Source of the DNA: Aquabacterium sp. OR-4 | GTDB taxonomy: Bacteria; Pseudomonadota; Gammaproteobacteria; Burkholderiales; Burkholderiaceae_C | Assembly: GCF_025290835.2 (NCBI RefSeq) | Contig: NZ_JAOCQD020000002.1 | Coordinates: 62,001 to 126,000, forward strand | Direction of reading: 5' to 3' | DNA: 64,000 nucleotides | In this document: piece by piece, positions 16,821 through 25,431 of the stretch | Numbering within the stretch: the first letter of the stretch is position 1 | How the letters are laid out: the number at the start of each line of letters is the position of its first letter | The notes under the pieces: generated by a model | What the model was told of the DNA's origin: nothing | Seen by the model: only the letters and a program-made list of their open reading frames with translations | The model's database searches: none | Made by a program: the position numbers and the translations under genes

Positions 16821-17956
16821 AGGCCCAGGCGAAGTCTCAAACGGGAAAGCACGCCGACGATGCGCGCTCCGCTGCCCTGGCGCGGCGTGCCTGGCTGGGT
16901 CGCGGCGGCGGGTGAAGGCGGTGCACCGGCCGTGCCCGCGCCGGCGGCCAGCCGGGCCGGTGGCGTGGCGGCGGCCTGGGCGCCGGCCGAGGCCGCCGCG
17001 GGGGCCGCGGTTGCCGGCAACCGCGCGGCGGCGCTGCGCAGCACCAGGTGCTGGGTTTCCAGAAAGTGCAGCAGGTCCATGCAGTTCGACACACCCAGCC
17101 CGCTGTGCACCACCAGCTGCTCCAGCTCCATCGGACGGTGGGCCAGAAAGCCCAGCACGCGGGTCAGCCGCGGCTGGCCGCGCATCTGCAAGGCATTGGG
17201 CCAGCGCAGCAGGCGAAAACTCACCCCCACCAGCTCGGGCGGGATCACCAGCGGCTCGGGCGGCAGGGTTTGCGGCCCGGGGTCGGAGCGCGGCACGCCG
17301 GTGCGCGCTGCATCGGCGGCCGGCCGGCCGCGCGTGGCGCGGCCCTTGGCCGGCACTGGCTTGGCGGCACCGGTGGTGGCCGCCGGCGCCGGCGTGGCCG
17401 GGGCGTCCGGCAGCCTGACCAGGCGACTCAGCGCGCCCTGCCCGGCCACGGCGGCCGCGGCCGCCACCGCACGCACGGCCGCCGCGGCCGGCGTGGCCAC
17501 CGGCGCATTGCCGCCCCGCTGGCGGGCTGGCGGCGTTGCCGGCGCAGCGGCGGGCGGTGCCGGCTCGGCGCGCTGCGCCACTGGCGCGGCAGCAGGCCGA
17601 GCCGGCACGCCCGCCGCCGGCGCGTCGGCTGCAGCACCGGTGCCGGTCGGCACGAGCTGCTGCTCACGGGCGCGCAGCAGCTCGGCAAAGGCCTCCAGCT
17701 GCAGAGGGCGGCGCAGGCAGCGGCTGTCGGGAAACGGCGACAGCCAGTCGGCATCCACCAGCGGCACCAGCGGCGGGCCGTCCAGCTCGTCCAGCGGCGC
17801 CGGCCAGGTCTGGTCGTCGAGCGCCACGATGCGCAGGTCGCCATCCTCGTGCTCGTGTTCGCTCAGCGCCCAGGCAAAGTCCTCGGTCTGGCCCACGAAG
17901 CGGAGAAACACCTTCAGGGCGGACAGATCCGAGGACCTGAGATCACGCACTGACAC
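16817..17956 (-). CDS. Uncharacterised first protein of the GTPase/Roadblock operon
   Basis: A protein of about 379 residues with conserved ends and a low-complexity middle. Residues 1-110 look globular (VSVRDLRSSDLSALKVFLRF, then SPFPDSRCLRRPLQLEAFAELL). The next 120 residues are Ala/Pro-rich. Residues 230-300 (LPPEPLVIPPELVGVSFRLL, then GFLAHRPMELEQLVVHSGLG) resemble a winged-helix-like unit with a CMDLLHFLETQHLV helix. The start is uncertain: the frame opens to 18028, but the sequence before GTG 17956 looks non-coding. The stop overlaps the GTPase ATG. I do not recognise the family; it may be the effector or scaffold of the GTPase. Confidence 0.7.
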   Translation of the reverse strand: MSVRDLRSSDLSALKVFLRFVGQTEDFAWALSEHEHEDGDLRIVALDDQTWPAPLDELDGPPLVPLVDADWLSPFPDSRCLRRPLQLEAFAELLRAREQQLVPTGTGAAADAPAAGVPARPAAAPVAQRAEPAPPAAAPATPPARQRGGNAPVATPAAAAVRAVAAAAAVAGQGALSRLVRLPDAPATPAPAATTGAAKPVPAKGRATRGRPAADAARTGVPRSDPGPQTLPPEPLVIPPELVGVSFRLLRWPNALQMRGQPRLTRVLGFLAHRPMELEQLVVHSGLGVSNCMDLLHFLETQHLVLRSAAARLPATAAPAAASAGAQAAATPPARLAAGAGTAGAPPSPAAATQPGTPRQGSGARIVGVLSRLRLRLGL

Positions 17957-18226
17957 CACGAGCCTGCGGGACAACAACAACTCCGAGCACAACCACCACA
18001 ACAGGATCGACGCCAGGCGCAATCCCACAACGAGGGCCAGAGTCTATGAACCGGATGGTGTCGGCCCAGTCGGTTATGGCCCGCAACCCCGCACTTGGGC
18101 TGAGCACTTCGTCACAAGACGCAACCCCGATTGCCCGCCCTGCCATCCGCCGCGTTATGCCGCTGGCCTGACAGCCCGCTGTCATGGCCGGCGCGGCCGG
18201 CCTGGCCAGGCCGGGATAATCGACCC

Positions 18227-20308
18227 ATGCCCGATACCGCCCGCCGCCCGATCCGCGAACTGCCCGACGAACTGATCAGCCAGATTGCCGCTGGCGAGGT
18301 GATCGAACGCCCGGCCTCGGTGGTGCGCGAGCTGGTCGACAACGCGCTGGACGCCGGCGCCAGCCAGATCACCGTGCGCCTGATGGCCGGCGGGGTGCGC
18401 AGCATCCTGGTCGAGGACGATGGCGCGGGCATTCCGGCCGCCGAACTGCCGCTGGCGCTGCGCCGCCATGCCACCAGCAAGATCGGCAGCCTGCACGATC
18501 TGGAATCGGTGCACACCATGGGTTTTCGCGGCGAGGCGCTGGCCGCCACCGCCTCGGTGGCCGATCTGTCGATCGCCAGCCGCACCGCCGACGCCCCGCA
18601 CGCCTGGCGCCTGGACGCCCGCTCGGGCGAGCTGGCGGCGGCGGCACGCGCGCAGGGCACCAGCGTGGAGGTGCGCGAGCTGTTCTTCGCCACGCCGGCG
18701 CGCCGCAAGTTCCTGAAAACCGACGCCACCGAGCTGGCGCACTGCCTTGAAGCCGTGCGCCGCCACGCCCTGGCACGGCCCGACGTGGGCTTTGCCGTGT
18801 GGCACGAAGGCAAGCTGGTCGAGCAGTGGCGCCGCGCCACCGAGGCCGGCCGCACGCCGCAGCAGGCGCTCGAGCAGCGCATCGCCGATGTGCTGGGCGA
18901 TGACTTTCTGGCGCAAAGCCGCACCCTGCCCGCGGCCGCCGCCCTGGGCCACACGGTGCGGCTGAGCGGCCGCGTGGGCCTGCCCGATGCCGCGCGGGCG
19001 CGCGCCGACCAGCAGTATGTGTATGTCAACGGCCGTTACGTGCGTGACCGCCAGGTGGCCCACGGCGCCCGCAGTGCCTACGAGGACGTGCTGCACGGCA
19101 ACCGCCAGCCCAGCTATGTGCTGATGATCGAGATCGATCCGCTGCGGGTGGATGTGAACGTGCACCCGACCAAGATCGAGGTGCGCTTTCGCGATGGCCG
19201 CGAGGTGCACCAGGCGGTGCGCCACGCGGTCGAGGCCGCGCTGGCCGAATCGCGCGCGCCGGCCCTGGGCAGCCTGACACCCGGCGTGCCGGGCGTGGCG
19301 GGCGTTGCGGCCGGCGCCCCCAGCCCTGGCACCTGGCCGGCCAACGACTTCAATGCCCGCGGCCCGGCGTCGCGTGCCGGCACCGGGCCCGCCGCCGAGC
19401 CCTGGCGCCCGGTGGGAGCCGGTGGCCAGGTGTCGCTGGGCCTGCAGGATCTGGCGGTACTCTATGCGCAGGAGCCCACGCCCCGCTGGGCCGGCCCGGG
19501 CGGGCCAGGCGCGGGCGGCCAGGCCGCCGCGGCATCCGCCAGCGGCGCCACCCTGGCGACCGCGGCCGGCAGCGCCACCCTGGCGACCCCGGCCGGCAGC
19601 GCCACCCTGGCGCCGGTGGCCCGCCCCGACGGGCGGGCGCCGGTGTGGGCGGCGCCGGATGCCGCGGCAGCGGGCCCCGCTGCCGCCGCGCTGCACAACC
19701 CACCCGACGCGGCGGCCTGGCCGCTGGGCCGCGCGCTGGCCCAGCTGGCCGGCGCCTACATCCTGGCCGAAAACGCGCAGGGCCTGGTGGTGGTGGACAT
19801 GCACGCCGCGCACGAGCGCATCGTCTACGAGCGGCTCAAGCTCGCCCGTGGCGGCGACACGCTGGCCGCGCAGCCGCTGCTGATCCCGGCCACCTTTGCC
19901 GCCACGCCCACCGAGGTGGCCACCGCCGAGACGCATGCCGACGCTTTGCAGCAGCTGGGCCTGGCGGTGGCGCCGCTGGCGCCCGGCGTGCTGGCGGTGC
20001 GCGAGCGCCCGGCCGCCCTGCCCGACGCCGACCCGGTGGCCCTGGCCCGCGCCGTGCTGGCCGAACTGGCCGAGCTGGGCCACGGCGATGCCTCGCGCCT
20101 GGTGCAGCGCGCGCGCGACGAGCTGCTGGCCACCATGGCCTGCCATGGCGCCGTGCGCGCCAACCGCAGCCTCACGCTGCCCGAGATGAACGCCCTGCTG
20201 CGCGACATGGAACGCACCGAGCGTGCCGACCAGTGCAACCACGGCCGCCCCACCTGGCGCCAGGTGACGCTGCGCGAGCTCGACAACCTGTTCCTGCGCG
20301 GGCGCTGA
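18227..20308 (+). CDS. mutL: DNA mismatch repair protein MutL
   Basis: A 693-residue MutL. The GHKL ATPase motifs are all present: ELVDNALDAGA, VEDDGAGI, RHATSKI and MGFRGEAL, followed by the TKIEVRFRDGREVH end of the N-terminal domain near residue 330. The linker (about 350-500) is low-complexity and contains three tandem ATLATxxGS units (19550-19616). The C-terminal domain keeps the endonuclease signature as DMHAAHERIVYE and CNHGRPTW, so it is predicted to nick DNA, unlike Escherichia coli MutL. I chose the ATG at 18227; sequence from 18131 is non-conserved. Confidence 0.94.
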   Translation: MPDTARRPIRELPDELISQIAAGEVIERPASVVRELVDNALDAGASQITVRLMAGGVRSILVEDDGAGIPAAELPLALRRHATSKIGSLHDLESVHTMGFRGEALAATASVADLSIASRTADAPHAWRLDARSGELAAAARAQGTSVEVRELFFATPARRKFLKTDATELAHCLEAVRRHALARPDVGFAVWHEGKLVEQWRRATEAGRTPQQALEQRIADVLGDDFLAQSRTLPAAAALGHTVRLSGRVGLPDAARARADQQYVYVNGRYVRDRQVAHGARSAYEDVLHGNRQPSYVLMIEIDPLRVDVNVHPTKIEVRFRDGREVHQAVRHAVEAALAESRAPALGSLTPGVPGVAGVAAGAPSPGTWPANDFNARGPASRAGTGPAAEPWRPVGAGGQVSLGLQDLAVLYAQEPTPRWAGPGGPGAGGQAAAASASGATLATAAGSATLATPAGSATLAPVARPDGRAPVWAAPDAAAAGPAAAALHNPPDAAAWPLGRALAQLAGAYILAENAQGLVVVDMHAAHERIVYERLKLARGGDTLAAQPLLIPATFAATPTEVATAETHADALQQLGLAVAPLAPGVLAVRERPAALPDADPVALARAVLAELAELGHGDASRLVQRARDELLATMACHGAVRANRSLTLPEMNALLRDMERTERADQCNHGRPTWRQVTLRELDNLFLRGR

Positions 20309-20377
20309 GCGCCGGGCGCGGCAGGCGCCAGGCCGGCCCCTGCGCGCGGTGGCCGGCGGCCGTGATCCAATCGGCGC

Positions 20378-21175
20378 ATGGCCACGCCCCCCGACTCTGC
20401 CCGCGCCCCCGATCCCGCCCACCCGGCCAACGCCCCGGAAGGGGTGCGTGTCTCCAAACTGATGGCCGAGCGCGGCATGGCCTCGCGGCGCGAGGCCGAC
20501 GAATGGATCGACGCCGGCTGGGTGCGCGTCAACGGCCAGGTGGCGCAGCTGGGCCTGCGGGTGATGCCCGATGCGCAGATCGACATCGATCCGGCCGCGC
20601 GCCAGCAGCAGGCGCTGCGCGTCACGGTGCTGCTGCACAAGCCCATGGGCTATGTGTCGGGCCAGGCCGAAGACGGCTACGAGCCCGCCAGCGTGCTGGT
20701 CACCGGCGGCAACCGCTGGAAGGAAGACCGCGCGCCCATCCGCTGGCAGCCGCACCACCAGCGCCACCTGGCGCCGGCCGGCCGGCTGGACATCGATTCG
20801 ACCGGCCTGCTGGTGCTCACGCAGGACGGCCGCATCGCCAAGGCCCTGATCGGTGAGGACAGCCGCATCGAGAAGGAATACCTGGTGCGCGTGCGCCACC
20901 GCCAGCCGGGGCCGCTGCCGCCCGAGCAGCTGGCGCTGCTGCAGCACGGCCTCGAGCTCGACGGCCGCCAGCTCAAGCCGGCCAAGGTGAGCTGGGCCAA
21001 CGAAGACCAGCTGCGCTTCGTGCTGCGCGAGGGCCGCAAGCGCCAGATCCGCCGCATGTGCGATCTGGTGGGTCTGGAGGTGCTGGGCTTGAAGCGCGTG
21101 CGCATCGGCAGCGTGGTGCTGGGCAAGCTGCCGCCGGGCGCCTGGCGCTATCTCGGCCCGCATGAAAGGTTTTAG
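20378..21175 (+). CDS. rRNA pseudouridine synthase, RsuA/RluF type
   Basis: A 265-residue enzyme with an S4 RNA-binding domain (residues about 24-70: [20 protein letters not shown]) and the RsuA/RluB/RluE/RluF catalytic block [16 protein letters not shown], whose first Asp is catalytic. Downstream blocks [20 protein letters not shown] and LKRVRIGSV are typical. An insertion around residues 105-130 ([19 protein letters not shown]) sets it apart from RsuA and resembles RluF-like enzymes of beta-proteobacteria. The exact rRNA position modified is not decided by sequence. Confidence 0.88.
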   Translation: MATPPDSARAPDPAHPANAPEGVRVSKLMAERGMASRREADEWIDAGWVRVNGQVAQLGLRVMPDAQIDIDPAARQQQALRVTVLLHKPMGYVSGQAEDGYEPASVLVTGGNRWKEDRAPIRWQPHHQRHLAPAGRLDIDSTGLLVLTQDGRIAKALIGEDSRIEKEYLVRVRHRQPGPLPPEQLALLQHGLELDGRQLKPAKVSWANEDQLRFVLREGRKRQIRRMCDLVGLEVLGLKRVRIGSVVLGKLPPGAWRYLGPHERF

Positions 21176-21285
21176 CCCCCCCCCGAAGCGCCTTCGGCGC
21201 CTCCCCCCCAGGGGGGCGACGCCAGTGGCCCGGCAAAGCCGGCTCCACGGCGGCCACTGGCTTGCGCCGATGGCATGCCATCGGC
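21176..21285 (+). repeat. Multi-hairpin intergenic element between the pseudouridine synthase gene and miaA
   Basis: Four stacked hairpins in 110 bases: GCGCC-TTC-GGCGC (21188-21200), a C7/G6 stem (21203-21216), a perfect ten-base pair GCCAGTGGCC/GGCCACTGGC (21221-21261) with an inner CGGC-AAA-GCCG, and a perfect 20-base palindrome (21266-21285). C-rich hairpin blocks of this kind are recurrent intergenic repeats in Rubrivivax-like genomes. It may act as terminator or mRNA stabiliser; no T-run is present. Confidence 0.65.
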
Positions 21286-21312
21286 GTGCTGCTTTGCATG
21301 GGGAGCAGTGAC

Positions 21313-22260
21313 ATGCTCAAGGCCATCGGCCTGGCTGGCCCCACGGCCAGCGGCAAGAGCGCGCTGGCGCTGGCGGCCGCCGCGCGCTGGCCGCTGGAGA
21401 TCGTCAGTGTCGATTCGGCCCTGGTCTACCGCGGCATGGACATCGGCACGGCCAAGCCCAGCGCGGCCGAGCTGGCCGCCGTGCCGCACCACCTGATCGA
21501 CATCCGCGAACCCACCGAGGCCTACTCGGCGGCGCAGTTCGTGGCCGATGCGCGGCGGCTGATTGCCGAGATCAACGCCCGCGGCCGGCTGGCCCTGTTG
21601 GTGGGCGGCACCATGCTGTACTTCAAGGCGGTGATTAACGGCATTGACGCCATGCCGGCGGCCGATCCGGCCGTGCGCGCCGCCATCGACGCCCGCGCCG
21701 CCAGCCTCGGCTGGCCGGCCCTGCATGCCGAGCTGGCGCAGGTCGACCCGGCCACCGCGGCGCGCCTGACGCCCAACGATGCACAGCGCATCCAGCGCGC
21801 GCTGGAGGTCTGGCAGATCAGCGGCGAGCCGATCTCGGCCTTCCATGGCCGGCAGTCGGTGCAGGGCCTGGCGCTGCCGCTGCTGGCCCTCGAGCCGCAG
21901 CAACGCGCCTGGCTGCACCAGCGCATTGCCGAGCGCTTTGACGCCATGCTGGCCGGCGGCCTGCTGGCCGAGCTGCGCCAGCTGCGCGCGCGCGGCGATC
22001 TGCACCCGGCCCTGCCCGCGATGCGCTGCGTGGGTTACCGCCAGGCCTGGACCGCCTTGGACCAGTTTGGCGAGACGCTGCAACCCGGCAGCGCCGGCTG
22101 GCAGGCGCTGCGCGACACCGGCGTGGCGGCCACGCGCCAGCTGGCCAAGCGCCAGCTCACCTGGCTGCGCGGCATGCCGCACAGCAGCGTGCCCTGCGAC
22201 GCCCCCGATGCCACGGCCCGCGGCCTGGCGGCGCTGGCCGGCATGATCGAGCGCGGCTGA
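21313..22260 (+). CDS. miaA: tRNA dimethylallyltransferase MiaA
   Basis: A 315-residue enzyme that adds a dimethylallyl group to A37 of tRNAs reading UNN codons. It has P-loop [15 protein letters not shown], the substrate motif [20 protein letters not shown], the [18 protein letters not shown] block and [19 protein letters not shown] seven bases before the ATG at 21313 sets the start; earlier in-frame starts lie inside the hairpin element. Confidence 0.95.
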   Translation: MLKAIGLAGPTASGKSALALAAAARWPLEIVSVDSALVYRGMDIGTAKPSAAELAAVPHHLIDIREPTEAYSAAQFVADARRLIAEINARGRLALLVGGTMLYFKAVINGIDAMPAADPAVRAAIDARAASLGWPALHAELAQVDPATAARLTPNDAQRIQRALEVWQISGEPISAFHGRQSVQGLALPLLALEPQQRAWLHQRIAERFDAMLAGGLLAELRQLRARGDLHPALPAMRCVGYRQAWTALDQFGETLQPGSAGWQALRDTGVAATRQLAKRQLTWLRGMPHSSVPCDAPDATARGLAALAGMIERG

Positions 22261-22357
22261 GCCCGCAGCGGATACTGCCGCTGCCGGCTTCACCGCCCGC
22301 CTTGAACGCGAACAACACCGCGGACAACAGCGCCGCTCCACCCACCGCCCAACACGC

Positions 22358-22963
22358 ATGCCCATCCCCCTGCCGATGCAGCTGCCCACACTGGCTGGCC
22401 CGCGTGTGCTGCTGCGGCCGATGACGCCGGCCGACGCGCCCGCGCTGTTTGCGCTGCATGCCGATGCGCAGGTGATGCGCTACTGGAGCACGCCGCCCTG
22501 GACCGATCCGCAGCAGGCGCTCGACCGCCTGCACGCCGACACGCAGGCCCATGCGCTGGGCCTGCACCTGCGCCTGGCCATCGCGCGGCGCGAGCGACCC
22601 GACACGCTGCTGGGCGCCTGCACGCTGTTCGATCTGGACGCCGACCAGGGCCGCGCCGAGATCGGCTACGCGCTGGCCCCTGCCGCCTGGGGCCGCGGCC
22701 TGATGCGCGAGGCCCTGGCACTGCTGATCGGCCACGGTTTCGACGACTTCGGCCTGCGCCGCATCGAGGCCGACATCGACCCGCGCAACACGCCCTCGGC
22801 CCGCACGCTCGAGGCGCTGGGTTTCCAGCGCGAGGGCCTGCTGCGCGAGCGCTGGTGCGTGGCTGGTGAAGTAAGCGACTCGGCGCTCTACGGCCTGCTA
22901 CGGCGCGACTGGCTGGCGCGCAGCGCCCTGCCCGGCAACCCGGCTGGCGCCACCGCCGCATGA
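22358..22963 (+). CDS. GNAT-family N-acetyltransferase (RimJ/RimL type)
   Basis: A 201-residue acetyltransferase of the RimJ/RimL group (Acetyltransf_3). It shows VLLRPMTPADAPALFAL at the N-terminus, the acetyl-CoA loop region AEIGYALAPAAWGRGLMREA, and the C-terminal block NTPSARTLEALGFQREGLLRERW. An in-frame ATG at 22376 would remove six residues of unconserved leader. The stop overlaps the following ATPase start (ATGA). Substrate may be a ribosomal protein, another protein or a small amine; not decidable. Confidence 0.88.
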   Translation: MPIPLPMQLPTLAGPRVLLRPMTPADAPALFALHADAQVMRYWSTPPWTDPQQALDRLHADTQAHALGLHLRLAIARRERPDTLLGACTLFDLDADQGRAEIGYALAPAAWGRGLMREALALLIGHGFDDFGLRRIEADIDPRNTPSARTLEALGFQREGLLRERWCVAGEVSDSALYGLLRRDWLARSALPGNPAGATAA

Positions 22964-23634
22964 ACCCGCGCGACCCGGTGCTGCAACTGAGCGGCCTGCG
23001 CAAGGCGTACGCCGATACGGCGGTGTTCGAGCAGGTGTCGCTGGCGCTGGCGCCGGGCGAGTTCGTGGCCATGCTGGGCGAATCGGGCGTGGGCAAGAGC
23101 ACGCTGCTCAACTGTATTGCCGGGCTCGACGAGGTGGATGGCGGCGAGATCCTGCTGGCCGGCCAGGCCGTGCGCCGCCTGGCCGAGCCCGAGCGCGCGC
23201 GGCTGCGCCGCGAGCACCTGGGCTTCGTGTTCCAGGCCTTCCACCTGCTGCCGCACCTGAGCGTGGCCGAGAACGTGGGCCTGCCGCTGCGCCTGCTGGG
23301 CCGCCACGGCGCGGCCGATGCAGCCACGGTGCAGGCCATGCTGGCCGCGGTGGGCCTGGCCGCGCTGGGCGCGCGCAGCCCGGCGCAGCTGTCGGGCGGG
23401 CAGTTGCAGCGCGTGGCCCTGGCGCGCGCGCTGGTGCACGCGCCGCGCCTGATCCTGGCCGACGAACCCACCGGCAACCTCGACCCGGCCACCGCCGAGA
23501 AGATGATCGACCTGCTGCAGGCCCAGGTGCGCGCCAGCGGCACGGCCTGCCTGCTGGTCACGCACTCGGCCAGTGCCGCGGCGCGCGCCGACCGCGTGGT
23601 GCGGCTCACCGCCACCGGCATCGTGCCGGGCTGA
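22960..23634 (+). CDS. Solitary LolD/MacB-type ABC ATPase
   Basis: A 224-residue ABC ATPase of the LolD/FtsE/MacB group. It has Walker A GESGVGKST, the typical NCIAGLDEVDGGEILLAGQ, Q-loop FVFQAFHLLPHLSVAENV, signature LSGGQLQR, Walker B LILADEPTGNLD and H-loop LVTHS. Its start overlaps the acetyltransferase stop. No MacB/LolC-type permease lies upstream or downstream, so its membrane partner must be elsewhere. Confidence 0.88.
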   Translation: MNPRDPVLQLSGLRKAYADTAVFEQVSLALAPGEFVAMLGESGVGKSTLLNCIAGLDEVDGGEILLAGQAVRRLAEPERARLRREHLGFVFQAFHLLPHLSVAENVGLPLRLLGRHGAADAATVQAMLAAVGLAALGARSPAQLSGGQLQRVALARALVHAPRLILADEPTGNLDPATAEKMIDLLQAQVRASGTACLLVTHSASAAARADRVVRLTATGIVPG

Positions 23635-23656
23635 CAGGCGGCCGGCTGGCGAGCGG

Positions 23657-24139
23657 CTACTTGTCGGTCTTCAGGATGGTGCCCACGGTGGCCATCTTGA
23701 CCTGGTACTTGCCGGTCACCTCTTCCAGCTGCTGCAGCGCGTTGCGCGCCATCACCACGCCCATGGTGGTGTCCTGCTGGATGAAGATCACCTCGCCGGC
23801 CTTCACCGACACCAGGCTCTCGGCCCAGTTCTCGGCCTTGGAATAGATCTTGTGGTCACCCGGCTTCAGGTTGAAGTAGATGTACTGGCTGCCGCGGGTG
23901 TAGCCCATCTCCGAGCTGGCTTCCTGGTCGTCGAGAAAGACGTTGAAGCGCACCAGCGTGCCCAGGGGCGATGGGCGCACCACGTAGACGATGGCCTGCC
24001 CTTCCTCGGGCAGCTTGGGCAGCTGGAAGCTGGCGATCTCCTTTTTCATCACCTCGGGTGACGGCAGCGAGGCGCAGCCCGAGGCCAGCGCGGCGGCGGC
24101 CAGCAAGAGGATGGAGACGTGACGGCGAACGATGTTCAT
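23657..24139 (-). CDS. DUF2846-like lipoprotein
   Basis: A 160-residue lipoprotein. The signal ILLLAAAALASGCAS gives a lipobox ending at Cys, so it should be acylated and membrane-anchored. The mature part contains GQAIVYVVRPSPLGTLVRFNVFLDD and YIYFNLKPGDHKIYSKAENW, the pattern of the DUF2846 beta-domain, whose function is unknown. GGAG precedes the ATG at 24139; the longer frame to 24226 is not signal-like. Confidence 0.85.
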   Translation of the reverse strand: MNIVRRHVSILLLAAAALASGCASLPSPEVMKKEIASFQLPKLPEEGQAIVYVVRPSPLGTLVRFNVFLDDQEASSEMGYTRGSQYIYFNLKPGDHKIYSKAENWAESLVSVKAGEVIFIQQDTTMGVVMARNALQQLEEVTGKYQVKMATVGTILKTDK

Positions 24140-24274
24140 TGAGTGGACTCCCTGTTGCTTGTGCTTGGCCACACTGGCCACAGAAGATGCTACGCAGCCC
24201 CAGCGGCGCCACCGGCCCGGGTGCAACAGGGCGAGCAGTCATTCGCCGACAGAAACAATTCACGGACGGCGAAC

Positions 24275-24338
24275 CGGCCAAGCGGCCAATCGGCCAATCG
24301 GCCAACCCGCCAATCGGCCACCAGGCCACCCGGCCGGC
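24275..24338. repeat. 8-bp tandem repeat (CGGCCAAT-type), about eight units
   Basis: Eight contiguous octamers based on CGGCCAAT with one or two substitutions each (for example CGGCCAAG, CGGCCAAC, CGGCCACC). It lies in the space upstream of the lipoprotein and beyond the yjfF stop. The remainder of 24140-24393 shows no gene. Confidence 0.8.
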
Positions 24339-24393
24339 AGCACGGCGGGCCGCGCAATGCCGCAGCCGCGCGCCGTTAGCGCCGCTAGAGCCG

Positions 24394-25431
24394 TCAGCGC
24401 CGGCGCAGCTCGAACAGCCGCTGCAGCAGGCAGGCGGCCAGCAGCAAGGCGCCAATGGCAATGCGCGTCCACCACGAGCTGAGGCTGCCGTCGAAGCTGA
24501 TCAGGGTCTGGATCACGCCCAGCACCAGCACCCCGAACAGCGTGCCCAGCAAGTGGCCGCGGCCGCCGCTGAGCAAGGTGCCGCCGATCACCACCGCGGC
24601 AATCGCATCGAGCTCGAGCCCCAGCCCGTGCAGGCCGTAGCCCGACAGCATGTACAGGCTGAACACCACGCCCGCCAGCGCCGCGCACAGGCCGCTGAGC
24701 GCATACACCGCCACCGTGGTGCGTGCCACCGGCAGGCCCATCAGCAGGGCCGAGGTTTCGCTGCCGCCGATGGCGAACACCGTGCGCCCGAACGGCCGTC
24801 CATGGGCCAGCCACAGGCCCCAGGCCAGCACCAGCAGCGCCAGCAGCGCGCCCAGACTCAGCGAGGCCGACTCGCCCAGCGGCAGCCGCCACTGCGCCAG
24901 CTCGCCATAGGCTTCGTGGGTGATGCTGATCGAATCGATGCTGATCAGGTAGCAGGCCCCCCGTGCCAGAAACATGCCGGCCAGCGTGACGATGAAGGGC
25001 TGCAGCCGAAAGCGCGCGATCAGCCAGCCCATCAGCGCACCAAAGGCACTGCCGGCCACCAGCACCACGGCGATGGCCAGCGCCGGTGGCCACTGCGCCC
25101 GCTCCACCAGCGCGGCCAGCAGCATGGTGCTGAAGGCCAATACCGAGCCCACCGACAGGTCGATGCCGCCGGTCAGGATCACGAAGCTCATGCCCACCGC
25201 CACGATCAGCAGAAAGGCGTTGTCGATCAGCAGGTTCAGAAACACCTGCGGCGACAAGAAGCCGTCGTAGGCCAGGCTGCCGCCCCCCGAGGCCAGCGCA
25301 AACACCAGCATGGCGCCCAGCACCGGCAGGTGGCGCGCGGCCGGCCTCCAGGCCTTGGCCGCGGCGTGCGGCGCGGTGTGCGGCCCGGTTTGCGACCCGG
25401 TGTGCGCCGGCTCAGGCAAGGTGGCCTTCAT
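24394..25431 (-). CDS. yjfF: Galactofuranose-type ABC transporter permease
   Basis: A 345-residue permease of the sugar BPD_transp_2 family, fourth gene of a ytfQ-ytfR-ytfT-yjfF operon. After a 35-residue soluble leader, about nine to ten hydrophobic helices follow, with the family block GMSFVILTGGIDLSVGSVLA and the late LELDAIAAVVIGGTLLSGG. The start at 25431 overlaps the ytfT stop (ATGA). In Escherichia coli the homologues import galactofuranose. Confidence 0.9.
   Translation of the reverse strand: MKATLPEPAHTGSQTGPHTAPHAAAKAWRPAARHLPVLGAMLVFALASGGGSLAYDGFLSPQVFLNLLIDNAFLLIVAVGMSFVILTGGIDLSVGSVLAFSTMLLAALVERAQWPPALAIAVVLVAGSAFGALMGWLIARFRLQPFIVTLAGMFLARGACYLISIDSISITHEAYGELAQWRLPLGESASLSLGALLALLVLAWGLWLAHGRPFGRTVFAIGGSETSALLMGLPVARTTVAVYALSGLCAALAGVVFSLYMLSGYGLHGLGLELDAIAAVVIGGTLLSGGRGHLLGTLFGVLVLGVIQTLISFDGSLSSWWTRIAIGALLLAACLLQRLFELRRR

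Noticed and set aside
18182..21163. 993-codon minus-strand frame across mutL and the pseudouridine synthase gene
   Set aside because: Antisense shadow; composition is His/Gln/Arg/Gly-rich and both genes on the other strand carry full family motifs.
24275..24338. Possible CRISPR array
   Set aside because: Contiguous 8-base units without spacers; a plain tandem repeat.
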